Assembly: GCF_949987515.2 (NCBI RefSeq)
Contig: NC_082689.1
Span: 5,489,001 to 5,553,000, forward strand
DNA: 64,000 nt
Direction of reading: 5' to 3'
DNA from: Delphinus delphis
Lineage: Eukaryota > Chordata > Mammalia > Artiodactyla > Delphinidae
Part shown: positions 34,199 to 46,918 of the stretch, piece after piece
Position numbering within the stretch: position 1 is the first letter of the stretch
Layout of the letters: each line of letters starts with the position of its first letter
The notes under the pieces: generated by a model
Database searches by the model: none
What the model saw: only the letters and a program-made list of their open reading frames with translations
What the model was told of the DNA's origin: nothing
Translations under genes and position numbers: made by a program

Positions 34199-35708
34199 AA
34201 ATACATCTAACTTGTTCCTTCCTCAAAATATTTATGCTTTAATTAAAATGGCCTAAGGCAAAGTTCATTTTCATGGGAATCACTCCTCACTGATCTCCGA
34301 TTCTAGGTAGTTGCTATAGTTACACCTGAATTAAGCAAGATACATGATATAATAACTTTGTAATGTAGGACTTCTCCCTGGAAGGTGCACACCTTTCCCC
34401 CATCTGTTGGGCAAGTTGTAAGGCATTTCAGGCTCTGGCTCCCAAATCAACTTCAAGAAATGTTGACTATTTTCATAAACACAAGAAAAGCAGGGGTTAG
34501 GGGTGGGGTGGGGGGGCTGGTGTCAAAGGGAAAATTGGAAGGTCATTGTAGTGATCAGTTCTCCTGTGTGAAAAAAAAGTCACTCCTTAACAAAATCCAC
34601 AAATTAGTCACGTAATTAGCAGCAACAAAAATTTCTGCCGGGCTGAAGTAGGAGGGCCTTTTCCACGGGGAACAACTTGGCAGTGCCCTGAGCGGCATGT
34701 TTATGGTTTACATTTCCTTCATGGTCTCATGTAAGGACAAGACCAGAGATAATTTTTAATTCCACAGAGAGAGCAGTCAGAAGAACAGCAACAAAGCGCT
34801 ATGTTAAAATCAATGTCCATTGACCTTGTCTATCAGAATAGGAAGCAATTCCGTGGACGATGTTGAAATACAAAAATCAAAAAGGAGGATTTCTTGGATA
34901 TTGAAAAATGTTATCCGTGAGTTAGAATCAAAGATACAGCTGTTTTTTTTATGCTTAGTATCCATTTGTATTGTTTAATAAATAGTCAACAATAGATGTA
35001 TTTGGAATATGTATGTTCTAAATTCCTGTTCTAAATATGTTTCGGGAAATTCTTAGGGGATTTTTCCCGAAAGTCATTGAGACTGTGCGTCTGGGTCTTG
35101 GACTATCCCTTCCCCTGTAGCTTTTCTTTTCTACACAGAAAACAGGGGAGACCAGGAGACAAGCAATTAGGAGCCTCTCTCTGCCTCAGCTCCCTGTGGG
35201 GTCATCTTCAGGACACCCCTGCAAGGCATCTTCCTGATGTTTGCTCAAAACCAGGAAGTCAAACTTCCCGATTTGCCCGACCACAGGGCTAGGATTCAGC
35301 CCTGGGGGCCGGCAGACAGAGCCCTCCACCTACTCTGGGGACTTGTGCCTTTCCTCCTAAGGAACATAAAGGTGACCTCAAGGTCACTTTGGTGCCGGCT
35401 CTCATCCTGCTGTCATTGTAATGCAAACATGAAAACATTTTAGGAGAGAAGAGAATAAAAATCCAGGGCCTCTGCCACATGTTGGCTGATGAGCCAGACT
35501 TTTACATTTCTGTTCCCTTTACTTTTGTGACATTTTCCTTTTGTATTCCCCCAATTTCCTCATCCTTATATGACAGTTAATCTTTCTATCAAAAGGTTAA
35601 AATAATACTGTTGTTGTTATTACCTACAGATTGTTTTGAAACGTATTCAAACTCCTCTGTCCCTTCAGGCTGTGGTTACACCCCCATGAGAGCTCTGTCA
35701 ATATAACT
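34199..35708. other. Unassigned sequence with a G-quadruplex motif
   Basis: About 1.5 kb with no recognised exon or repeat. It contains a strong four-run G motif at 34493-34516, listed separately. Confidence 0.4.
34493..34516 (+). other. Predicted G-quadruplex motif
   Basis: Four G-runs of at least four with loops of 3, 1 and 1 base (GGGG-TTA-GGGG-T-GGGG-T-G7). By the standard G3+N1-7 rule this is a very stable candidate. Its role, if any, is unknown. Confidence 0.8.
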
Positions 35709-36600
35709 GGCAAATAAGAGGCACGTGAAAAGATGCTCAACACCACCAATCATTAGAGAAATGCTAATCAAAGCTCCAATGAGGTATCACCTCACACCAG
35801 TCAGAATGGCCATCACCAAAAAATCTACAAACAATAAATGCTGGAGAGGGTGTGGAGAAAAGGGAACCCTCCTGCACTGTTGGTGGCAATGTAAACTGGT
35901 ACAGCCACTATGGAGAACAGTATGGAGATTCCTTAAAAAACTAAAAATAGAGCTACCATATGATCCAGCAATCCTACTCCTGGGCATATATCCAGAGAAA
36001 ACCATGGTTTGAAAGGATACATGCACCCCAATGTTCATTGCAGCACTGTTTACAATAGCCAAGACATGGAAATGACCTAAGTGTTCAGCAACAGATGAAT
36101 GGATAAAGAAGATGTGGTACATATATTCAATGGAATACTACTCAGCCATTAAAAAGAGTGAAATAAGGCCATTTGCAGCAACGTGGATTGACCTGGAGAT
36201 TATCATATTAAGTGAAGTAAGTCAACAGAGAAAGACAAATATCATATGATATCTCTTATGTGCAGAATCTAAAAAAAATGATACAAATGAACTTATTTAC
36301 AAAACAGAAACAGACTCACGGACTCAGAAAACAAACTTATGGTTACCAAAAGGGAAAGTGGGGGGGGAGGGATAAATTGGGAGTTTGGGATTGACGTATA
36401 CACACTATTATATACAAAATAAATAATCAAGAGGGACTTATTATGTAGCACAGGGAACTCTGCTCAATATTCTGTAACAACCTAAATAGGAAAATAATTT
36501 GTAGAATAGATACATGTATATGTATAACTGAATTACTTTGCTGTACACCTGAACTAACACAACATTGTTAATCAACTATACTCCAATATAAAATTTAAAA
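35709..36600 (+). mobile_element. Longest young L1 fragment (ORF2 C-terminus and 3' UTR)
   Basis: Starts ggcaaataagaggcacgtga and carries an ORF2 C-terminal frame, with [18 protein letters not shown] then [17 protein letters not shown] and [15 protein letters not shown] (35725-36012). Downstream frames end in the canonical caatggaatactactcagcc segment. The 3' UTR ends gttaatcaactatactccaa. About 890 bases. The flanks show only a weak ATATWA match, so the TSD is not called. It is a dead 5'-truncated copy. Confidence 0.93.
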
Positions 36601-39600
36601 ATATATTAGTTGGTCATTGATAATAAGGAGTCTGGACCCCCTTGTTCGACCCTGATCAAGTGGTTTTCTCTCTTCATTATGTGTTACCCAAGTGGACAAC
36701 GTTATTAATAGAACATAAATCCCACTTCTTGAGTTGGTGCTTCTCTTTAAAGTGAATCCAACCCTTTTAGGGAGCAAAGATGCATCTGTGTCTTTGAATT
36801 GTCAGCCCAATGACAAGGTTTTACTTCCCAAAGTCCCTAAGCCCATGCTTGGTCAGCTCATCAGGATGAAACCACTTCGTGGTGCTGGACATCTCTGCTG
36901 TCCCTCGGGGAACTTGCTGGCCGTGGTGGGCGGGGCTGAGGTGGACGTCATCTGTTGAGTCCTACCTCATGGCTGGGGACAGGGTACCAATTTAGATACA
37001 AGCTCCTTCCAGGCAATTATTACCAAAGTTTTACACACAAAAGCAGTGATGTTCTAAAACAGACTTGGGTGGTTTTCAATTCCTCTTTCATTGCTTTGGT
37101 TGCCAATGGCATTTCCAACAAAATTGGGGAAGAGGCCACATGTGTCCTTTGACCTGCTCACCTCCTGTCTCCTATCCCCTGCTCCCTCTGTTCACTCAAG
37201 ATGCCCAACCGCCAACCCCCCTCACACCTGCCTTCTCATGCCCCAAGCGATCCATCCCTCTCCTGACCACTTACCTCCAAGCGCAGACCCAATTAAAATT
37301 CCCTAGCTTAGAGTCTATGTGGAAAATAGTTAAAGGGCTTCACAATAGCAAGTAGAAGAAGGAGCAGCAGCCCTCTCTCCTTGCTGGGGAGATTTGCAAA
37401 CTTACTCTAAGGAAATTTCAAAGGAAAGCAGTGGGTACTGAAATGTCCCGGGACTTTGGAACAACCATCGTACCCAAGGTCTGTGGGTCACTCGTGGCTC
37501 CAGAGAGCTGATGGGAGGGAAAGGGATTTGGGAGGTGGCCTCCGGCTCCTGCTCTGGGCACAAGTCCTCCATCTGAGCAGTGGATGGCACTTGGAGCGAA
37601 GTTGTGGGGTCTACCCATGCCGAGGGGGCAGAGGAAACGGAGGGCTGGTGGTGACCTTGGGTCCAGTGATTGTGCAAGTGGGATCTGTCACCTGAACGAA
37701 GGTGAACAGCTCTGCAACATGAGAATTTTGGATAATGACCTACAGGGGCGCTGCAGGGGTACAGGAGGACAAACGTTGCCAACTAGGCCTCTGCCCACGT
37801 GTCCTTAGTTACAGCAGGACACTTGCTCAAGCCCACTCAGCCCGGGCGGGGGGCACCCTGCATCCAAGGGGAGCCAGACAGGGAGGGAGAGGAATAGCTG
37901 TGAGCCACCACCACGATCCACCCTCGCCCCAGCCTTCGAGGGATGTCTGCTCACTGCCTCCAGCTTGGCTTGTGGGCCCAGCCCTGCCTGAACCTCCGGG
38001 AGGAGAGAGGTCCAGGAAGGGACAGTTCTTACCACGTGAACAGGACGAGGCTGTGAGCAGATCTGAGGCGGAGGTTCTCTGAAATGTCTGAGTCAGAGGA
38101 AGCGGATGTTGGAAAAGGCCCTGGTGTTTCAAGGCTGCTAAAGTGGGAGGGGGGTATGGAGAGAGTCTCTTCCAGGACAGCAGAGCCAGCAGTGAATCCT
38201 GGCGGTCCCGCTTCCCATTGCTGTAGGTACACGGAGATGAAGAGCCGCAGGGCACTTGGGAGGCAGTTCCATCCTTCGGGAGATCGTTTGTAGCACGAAG
38301 AGCTACCAGCACTACTGGTGAAATGAGAAAGAATGAATCAGTGGAGAAGCCAGGAATTATAGGCATCAAGTACCAGAACAATCTGAAAGGGAGGCGCTGT
38401 TATCTCTGTTGTTCAGAAAAGGGGCGCTGGAGAAATTCTATTACGCGCCCAAGAAAACCTTGTTCTTCCTCTTTCCCACTGGGTCTGCCCAAATCAGGCA
38501 GAGATGCAGGAAAAGAGAGAGAAGCATCGAAATAACCCAGATGACAAGACATACTTTTTTCCTGTAGAAAAATGTATAACCGTGGTCAAAGAGTTTCTAT
38601 TTTGTGCAAGTATGATGATGTCATACCTGCTCCATGACAAACAGAAGCGCAAATGGGAAGCAGAGTCACAAAGAATGCACTCGCAGGGAGAAGCAGAATG
38701 GCGTGTTCCAGACCCAATGGGGACCTGGGCAGAGCCTAGAACGGACCTTGAGTTCTCAGCTCTCCATCTGGAGGTCGGTCTGCAGTGGAGTTGGTTTCAG
38801 CAGTTAGTTCTTACCTGGAGTCTGTCCAGTGCATCTAAAAATCCCGAGGCACCGCCCCAAACCCCTGGACTCTTTCCCATAACAAGACTGTTTTGGTAGC
38901 AGTCGCGTCTTCAAAGGACCCGGACGCCTTCCAAGAGAGAATGCTTTTCTCCGCGCACGGTGTCCTTAACTGGGATATTTTCAGAGGCGTATTCACCTTC
39001 CTCTGTACCCAGGCTTCTGTGATGTCCTGGGGAAAAATACCAAATCCGTGACTCCAATTTCCATGGTGTGCCCTTTGATCTTCTGAATTATCCTCTCCTT
39101 CGAAATAGGCCACTCTGCCTAAGTTCTTTATTCTTAACCTTTTACAAAATGAAAGTGTTCTCCGAGCTTCAGAAATGTTTGAAGTGGATATAATATACAC
39201 TTGAAAAAACAAGCCGTCCTTTCTCATCTCCAGCCTAAGTGGCTGGGCTTGCGCACACCAGGGTTTCCACGGGGGCTGAGGGGCAGCTGTGAGAGCCGAG
39301 GCTTAATGGGTCTGGTAATAAATGGGGCTGCGAAATCAGATATTCATCCTCCAGACCGTCCGTGAGTACTTAGTGGTATTCTTCCAGACCTGCAATTTAC
39401 TCAGCAGGAAGAAGGATGGGACAGCTGAGTTAGCTGGAATTTCAGGGGGCGGGAGGGGGAGAACGGGCCCTCTATCTAGTTTCTCCTCTGGTCCTGGCTC
39501 AGCCTAGCACAGACCCCATTCTATTCAAATAGGCCAAGGAGGATTGATTTTAAAAGCAGAACTTTTCATTTTGAGGCAATCGGGACATTTGAATATGAAA

Positions 39601-40093
39601 TGGTATTGGATGATATCAAGAAATTATTTATTATTTTAGGTGTTAATAGTTTTATGATTATGTAAGAAAATGCCCATATTTTTAAAGAAATGCACACTGA
39701 AGAGGGTAAGAGAGAAGTGATATGATATCTGGAATTCACTTAAAAATATTTCAGGAAGAAGGAAGGAAGGAAAAAGGAAGGAAGGAAGACGGATAAATGA
39801 TGTGGCAATTTCTTGATAATATTTGAATGCAGGTGATGGGTATATGAAACCTTTGTGGACATAAATTGGAGATGTTTGATCATTTTCATGTACAAACAGG
39901 CTTTCAATACCCCTGAACTTTAACGACAAGATATATCAGCTTTAAGAATGAGGTGAGCAGAGAGTAACAAGAAATAGGGACTTAGGATAAACATTTAAAA
40001 CATCAAAGATCATTCCTATAACAGCCAAGAGGAATATCTGTGCCCTGAAATTAATTAATTTCATTGACCAAAGGAAAAGTTTACAAAGGGGTA
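36601..40093. other. Largely unique sequence, about 3.5 kb
   Basis: The longest stretch without a recognised transposon. 37140-37300 is weakly L2-like (sense). 37400-38100 is GC-rich and holds frames of up to 184 codons (37827-38381, minus) with no recognised domain. A GGAAGGAAGG-type purine tract lies at 39755-39792. No credible exon pair or promoter was identified. Confidence 0.4.
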
Positions 40094-40325
40094 GTTGTCT
40101 ATTTTTTTTTTTTTTTTTTTGCGGTACGCGGGCCTCTCACTGCTGTGGCCTCTCTCGTTGCGGAGCACAGGCTCCGGACGCGCAGGCTCAGCGGCCATGG
40201 CTCACGGGCCCAGCCGCTCCGCGGCACGCGGGATCCTCCCGGACCGGGGCACGAACCCGTGTCCCCTGCATCGGCAGGCGGACTCTCAACCACTGCGCCA
40301 CCAGGGAAGCCCGTTGTCTATTTTT
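40094..40325 (-). mobile_element. Short-form CHR SINE with perfect 13-bp TSD
   Basis: GTTGTCTATTTTT at 40094-40106 and 40313-40325 flanks a body close to the apparent consensus: gcggtacgcgggcctctcac at the left, ccaccagggaagccc at the right, and most CpGs intact (ctccgcggcacgcggg). Poly(T) of about 20. A strong candidate for a recent insertion. Confidence 0.96.
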
Positions 40326-43300
40326 AAAGAGACAAAAAAATAAGTTATCTTTTAAATAAAAATATGAGGCTGGAAAAGGAGAATAAGGCATATAATAAAC
40401 TAAATCCATCATTGCTGGAAAAAATATGTTTTTAAATGGCATTTCAGAAAGTTAACCCAGCGATATGCTTTAAGTTTTCATTCCCTCTGCGTTTAATCAA
40501 ATTTACCTAATTGTGGGTTTATATAATTTAATTTTTAATCATGCCCATGTTTAACAACCAGCTTCCAGAATCCCTAAAATTTTAACAATCGACTCTTTCT
40601 AGCCAGTACAAGCTTGAAAGCACTGAGACCCTTGACACCAGCACAGCACCCTTCTGCTGCAGCCAGCCCCACAGAACGGCCCGAGAGGGAGAAAACAGTA
40701 GTCCGATACGTGCCGTGATTGAGGCTGGGGTCCCAGGGGTATGCGAGATGCGTGTTAATAGAGAGAGAGGACAAAGCAAAAAGCAGAGGGGTTTTTATGC
40801 TACACTCCCCCCCCCCCATTAAGGACTTGGGAAGGAAGCTCACAGTCAGGAAGGGATACGCTCCAGACCAGCGCTCCCAAGACGCCCTTGACCCCCCCCC
40901 TTGGTGTGAGGACAGTTAGAAATTTCTGTTCACACCTGTAGGGGGCACTTGGCCATCCCTGAAGTTTGCTGGGGAGGTTTCCCAGGGGAGGGATCGGGGT
41001 GGGGTGAAATGACGCTGTAGGCAGATAGACAGGGGGCCAAACACCTGGGCTAAGGGCTGAGTGGGGATCACCGTCAGACCACAGGGGAGACACCGGGGAG
41101 GGCTGAGATGGCCCTGGGGCCATGAGCAGGGTGAGAGAGGACCACCGGGTGTGCCACCTGAGACGTGGGCAGCAGCAGGGGGCACAAAGGCAGACCCGGC
41201 ACACCTGAGGATCCCGGCGAACGTACACCAAGGGGCGGCAGGGCCTGGGCTGCCCTTCCCCCCAAGGCCACAGTATCATTTGCATCCCCTTCTCCGCAGA
41301 CCTTCTTGCAGGGGATCCAGGAGAGAGGTTATCTGAGGACTAAGTGACACGACAGAGACTCAGCTGTCTCAGGAGACCGACTAGATTATTGGATCAAAAG
41401 ATGCTTATTAGATTAGACAGAAGTATCATTTTTTCCCTGCTTCTCAGTTGCCAGTGAGTTCCAAATCGACAAAGGAAATCTGGTTTCCCTATTTTCTCAC
41501 TCTAGTAAATGTGAATTTGTAACCCCATGGTAGAATCTTTATTGGGGGCTTGGAAATGCTATATAAAAACCAATCCAGTATCCATTTACAGCTGCATTTG
41601 GATTAAACAGCCGATCATTCCGGAAGGATTTCTGGTGAGGGTTTCAGGTGGGGAGCCTGGGGAGTCAGAAGTGCAGAGGGGCTGGGTCTGAGGAGGGTGT
41701 GAGCTTGCACGGCACTGACAGCTCGGCTTCCCTGCCCTCCAGAGGCTCCCAGTTCTGGGGGGACACAGTCCCACCCAACTCCGGGCTGGTGACAGTGAGG
41801 CCTGTGCCCATGGGGTGGGCGAAAGTCAGCTAGGTCCCACTGGAGGGATTCAGAACACGAACCAGCATCCCTGGGGCCACGTCTGTGGGTTGACCAATGC
41901 TGGCTGCAAACACTCAGTGAAGTTCATCTGTCTCCCCACTGTGTTTCTGAGGGGGGCCATTGAGGAGCCCCTTAGCTGATTATCTAGAAACTTCCTTCTC
42001 TCTCCTTTCATTTCCATGGTAGCTTCAGGTCCCAAACCCAGGGAAGAGTTTTAGATTTCCACTCTCTTTGAGGTACGTAGGGGTCTTAGGACCACCAAAC
42101 CATGGCTCGGTTCCTGCTTCCACCCCAGGGAAATCTCACATCACTCCTGGGCTGCCTGCTCAGGGGGCAGGGAAAGGCCTGAGCTTCCTGGGACCAAGGA
42201 GGCGTTTACCATCCAGGGCTCGTTGACTTGCTTTGAGAACACTTGGAAAGAAATGTTCTCACATTTGGCCATTTAATGAGTGTATTTATTTACTCTGAAT
42301 TTTTACAGGAAGTGAAAATCCCTCGTCTCGAAAATCATATGCGGACTTAAAGAATTGCTACGTTAAGATTTTCAATCTGTTTTGTGTTTTATACCAAGCA
42401 GGGTTTGGTCGATAGCCACCTGTTTTTAATGCACCCTTCGTCTGGTCCCCATGGAGCTCCCCTGGTGGGGAGGAATGCCTGTCCACCCACGGCCCAGGCA
42501 GGCCATCACCAGCTTCCTGCGAAGGAAAGAAGAGCCTCAGAAGTTTTCCAAAGCCAAGATGTCACATCTGTTTGGCATTCATTCCCTTCAAACGGAATTC
42601 CCAGGAAAGAGAGTTTTGTAGACCCTGTTCGCTGACTCTGGTTTTCTGAAACTGTCTTGGGAAAGAGACTCCAGAATGTGCCTAATGGGGTCTCTGCCGA
42701 TGACCCCCTGAATGCTCTCGTCACCAGCCGTGCCCACCTAGGGCCGTGTGTCCAGCCACCTTCCCCTCTGACCTCACCAGATGCTGCGTGTCCCCACTGA
42801 TCACCACCTTCTCAGTCTGTGTCCCGCCTGGGCAGATCTTCACTGAAAAGACACCAGAATCGGTCCCTGTCTCACCCTCAACGTAAACTATGTGCTTCTT
42901 CCAAATGTCCGCCCGACATTCAGAGTCTATGTGACTCCCCCTTTATGTTTAAATAAGAGAAATTTTTTTGTCCCTTTGTCTGTTCCCCCTAGAGACAGAA
43001 TGGTGTCTTATTTTGGAGAGCCTCAACGGAGATCCAATACAGGGCGAAATGTTGTAAGTTTTTTCTTTTTTCCCTGGCCCCAGATTGATTCACAGACTCT
43101 CCTGGTTGAAATAGAGGTCACTTCAGTGGACGTATCTGTGGAGACAGCTGGGTTTATGGCAGATGGATAGGAATTATGGCTGATACCTCTGAGTAAAGTC
43201 TATTTCCCATTAAGGTCCCATTTAAGAAGTCACACACTTTAGTGGACCTTGGGCCTTAATTTACACAGGAGGAAGGATGCTGTGCTGACCCACCTGTCTA

Positions 43301-43449
43301 TAAACGTCTGTAGGTTCTGGATTATGACCTGAAAAGTTAGGACCGGAATATCATACGCTACCTGATGCATCGTTGTGGGGTGTGGTCGTTCCCATGCAGT
43401 GAGGAGAGAGCTCTGTTTGAGTTATTATTAGCTAAAATGGGAAAGCACA
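40326..43449. other. Largely unique sequence, about 3.1 kb
   Basis: No repeat family or exon is recognised. Two C homopolymers occur (11 C at 40807-40817 and about 9 C at 40892-40900). The GC-rich frames at 40800-41340 (up to 161 codons, minus) have no known motif. Confidence 0.4.
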
Positions 43450-44385
43450 GGATGATAAGGAAGAGATAAACCATGGAATGGGAGAAGTGTTTTCGATATA
43501 TATCTGACCAAAGACTCATATGTAGAAAATATAAAGCTCTCTCCCACGTTGATAAGAAAACCCAGTAGAAAATGGGCAAAAGACATGACGAAGTATTTCA
43601 CAAAAGAGGTTCTTCAAATGGCCAAAGCGTATATGACAAGAGGCTCAACCTCATCAGTCTTCAGGGAAATACGACATAAAACCACCAAAGGATGTGACTA
43701 CATTCCCACCAGAATGGCCGAAACTAAAAAGACAGGTAAGACCAATAGTTAGCGAGGATGTTAAACTCTCATTCACTGCCCATGGGAGCATGAATGGGCA
43801 CAACCACTTTGGAGGCAAAATATACACACGCCTGGTTATACCCTGTTACCCAGAAACTTCACTTTCAGGTGGATACCCAACAGAAGCGCACATGTATGTT
43901 CACCAAAAGACATACACACTGGAATGTTCATAGAAGCAGTATTCATGATAGTAACAAACTAGAATCAACCCAAAAGCTCATGAGGAGAGGAAGAGATGAA
44001 CACAGGAGAATCTCATACAGCAATGGAAGTGGACAAATGAAAACTATTCACAGCAGCAACACAAAGGGAGAACCTGGTCGCCAACGATATAAACTGTATG
44101 ATTCTATTTATGTGAAGTTCGAAAACTGGCAAAGCTAATCTATGACGTTCAACGTCAGAAGAGTAGGCAGAGGGGGCTAGTTGATGCAAGTGGACATAAA
44201 GGGGAATTTTGAGGTGCTAGGGATTTTCTGTTTCTTGATCTGAAGGGTGTTCTGTTGATGACCTACGTGTTGGCTATATGTGTGTATGAAATGTATTCAT
44301 CTGTTCACTTACTGTTTGTGCATCTTTCTGTATGTGAGTTATGCTGTGATGAAACTTTAATGAAAAGTTTACTAAAAATGAAAAT
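43450..44385 (+). mobile_element. Old L1 (ORF2 end and 3' UTR)
   Basis: Sense: cagtagaaaatgggcaaaag, tggccaaagcgtatatgaca, ccaccagaatggccgaaact, agaaacttcactttcaggtg, ggaatgttcatagaagcagt, then a 3' UTR with gtgagttatgctgtgatgaa. Many frame breaks. Confidence 0.78.
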
Positions 44386-44869
44386 AATGGAATATTGCAG
44401 AGGGCTTGTTGGGATTTAGGGTGCTAACTAGTTACAAGCCCTAAATTCCCTATGAGTTAAGAACTTACTGAGAAATAAGACAGAAGAGCCATAGGAGATT
44501 GAGTTTTAAAACCAGCAAAAGAGATTATGTTTGTTTGTTTAAGAGGTAAACTTATATTGAAGGGTTCAGTGTGGATTTATGGCCCCAAATTATGGCTTCT
44601 TGTCCACTTCTTTCTCAAGCCAGCCCATGGGCTGACTCACACGGAGTTTTGGGGTCTGCCGAGCAGGAAGACACTACCATATGGACATTGGGTCCCCTGC
44701 CTGGGGATAGAGAGGGGCATCCTGACCTATACCTGACCCCAGTGTGCTTACTCCAGGAGAGGGGAGCTGAACAGCCTCTGATTGGCCACTGGGCTTGGCC
44801 TCTCCCCAGTCTGACCACAGAGAAGTCTTGGGAGATGGGAGTGAATTGGGATGAGGAAGGAGGACAGTA
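44386..44869. other. Unassigned sequence
   Basis: Possibly the diverged 5' part of the LTR-like element that follows, but not recognised with confidence. Confidence 0.35.
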
Positions 44870-45870
44870 GAGGTTCTCCCAGATTTTCTCTTCCTGCGGA
44901 CAGAACTGGGAGTTCCTTCCCACAGTGGTTGACTGGGCTATTCCCAACATTCTACCCTCTGGGCATGAGGTGGGATTGCACTTCCCCAGCACGTTCAAGG
45001 TTAGTGTGGCCAAGTGACTATCTCAGGACGAGGAGACACGAGTGGTTTGGGCATGAATCCCGAGGGATGCCTTTAAGAGTGAATGAATCACTAGCAGCAC
45101 TATTTACAGTAGCCAAGACATGGAAGGAAACTAAGTGTCCATCGACAGATGAATGGAAAAAAAAGATGTGGTACACATATACAACAGAATACTACTCAGC
45201 CATAAAAATTAATGAAATAATGCCATTTGCAGCAACATGGATGGACCTGGAGATTATTATACTAAGTGAAGTAAGTCAGACAGAGAAAGACAAATATCAT
45301 ATGATATCACTTCTATGCGGAATCTAAAATATGACACAAATGAACTTATCTATGAAGCAGAAACAGACTCACAGACATAGGGAACAGACTTGTGGCTGCC
45401 AAGGGAGGAGGGGTGGGGGAGGGATGAACTGGGAGTTTGGGGTTAGCAGATACAAACTATTATATAGAGAATGGATAAACAGCAAGGTCCTACTGTATAG
45501 CACAGGAAACAATATTCAATACCCTGTGATAAATGATAATGGAAAAGAATATGAAAAAGTATATATATATATCTATCTGAATCACTTTGCTGTACAGCAG
45601 AAATTAACACATTGTAAATCAACTATACTTCAATAAAATAAATTTTAAAAAGAAAAGAGTGAATGGATCACCAGGTGACAGACAATATCTCACTCAGTGG
45701 GGTCCCCTCCATTCTCATGGGCCCCTACAACAGAGCAAGGCACAACAGAGCAGCCGGTGACCTGTGAGGGTCATGGGGAGTAAGCCAGACACAAACCTGT
45801 GTTGTCTCAAGCGCCTGAGATTTTGTGTGTTATTGCAGTGTAACCCAACCCATACTGACCAATGCATCTC
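44870..45870 (+). mobile_element. LTR-like (MLT1-type) element split by a young L1
   Basis: Left part to 45091: cattctaccctctgggcatg, gtgtggccaagtgactatct. Right part from 45672: gcgcctgagattttgtgtgt, tattgcagtgtaacccaacc, resembling the tail of MLT1-type LTRs. The two parts are separated by the 563-base L1 insertion at 45092-45654. Confidence 0.6.
45075..45671 (+). mobile_element. L1 3' end with 17-bp TSD, nested in an LTR
   Basis: AAGAGTGAATGAATCAC (45075-45091) and AAGAGTGAATGGATCAC (45655-45671) flank the insert. It begins in ORF2 and retains the motif [20 protein letters not shown] in frame (within 44851-45327, plus). The 3' UTR follows (tagcacaggaaacaatattc, aaatcaactatacttcaata) and an A-rich tail. 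Confidence 0.94.
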
Positions 45871-46479
45871 CCTTCTGTGCAGATGTGAGGGGTGAAGGAA
45901 CAGTATTTACCCTGAATTTTGTACTCTCAGCCATTGGACTGTACGATCAGGCTATGGTCTACCAGGGCTTTGTGGCTGGACCCTTCAGAGGAGAAGAGCC
46001 TAATCTATCAGGGCCCTTTCATCTTCAGGAGGCCCCTCCCTAATTTCAACCACTGCTCCTGTGTGTATCCTCCAGGGGACCCAGGGAATTCCTGTGAGCC
46101 TTTCAGCTCTTCCCCAGGATGGTTCTGAAATGGTACAGAACAGCACATTAATCAAATTTGTCTCATGACATATTGTGCCCAAGGCTGAAAATATACTCTC
46201 TATTCCAATAACTGTCTTAAATTATGTCCAGCAAGATGTACTCTACAGCTCACCAGGGGCTTTGCAATGTGATTAGAAGGCAGCACCAGGACTGCATCGA
46301 GATACTGCAAAAATGCAGAGCTGGCAACGTCTCCAAAGGCCATCTAGAGGTTTGTGTGTCTGAAAGAAAGAAGGCAGATAGAGGGAATGTGAAAGAAAGC
46401 TCTTCTTGTTTTTGCTCTTGCCAGAAGAATTTGTGTCACGTGTCCATAACCATAACTTAACAGTTCTGCGCTCCTTTGA
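45871..46479. other. Unassigned sequence
   Basis: Nothing is recognised. Confidence 0.4.
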
Positions 46480-46918
46480 GAAAAACCTCCCAGCATGAAT
46501 ATGGTAAGCTGGACTGTGGATCTCAGTCCTTTACCCGCCCTCTGTAAAGGATTCCACGTCCAGACTTTGCCATGTGACTTTGCAGTGCCAACTGGTGGAA
46601 CACATGGAAGATAATCTCTGTCCCCTGTGGATTTAGAGCTTTGCCTCATGACTTGCTTTTGTTGGCCGATGGAATGTTAGCAAACAAGATGCTAACAGAG
46701 GCCTCAAGAGTGCCAGTGTGGTTTAGCTTGGCTTCTTGTGCTTCTGCCAAAAGAGGGACGTGCCTTGCCAGCCACTGTTCTGAGGAGAATGAGAAGGTGC
46801 ATTGAGCAGACCTGAGCCAAGTCCAGCAGAGCCACAGTGCACATGAACCCATGGACAAGAAATAAAAATTGAGATTCTGGGCTTGTTTGTTAACCAGCAA
46901 TAGCTGTCTGATACAAAG
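46480..46918 (+). mobile_element. MLT1-like LTR remnant
   Basis: actttgccatgtgactttgc, cttttgttggccgatggaat, then a 3' end with taaccagcaatagctgtctg (a)tacaa, as in old MLT1 subfamilies. Confidence 0.6.

Noticed and set aside
35699..36612. Possible TSD (ATATAACTGG versus ATATTAGTTGG) around the longest young L1
   Set aside because: The match is imperfect, with a gap, and not distinguishable from chance in AT-rich DNA.
37827..38381. 184-codon minus-strand frame in GC-rich DNA
   Set aside because: Several overlapping frames on both strands are equally open, which indicates composition and not selection.
42290..42412. Splice-acceptor-like tttttacag followed by about 34 open codons to a stop
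   Set aside because: Such acceptor-plus-short-frame patterns arise often by chance, and no partner exon was found. Conservation across mammals would be needed.
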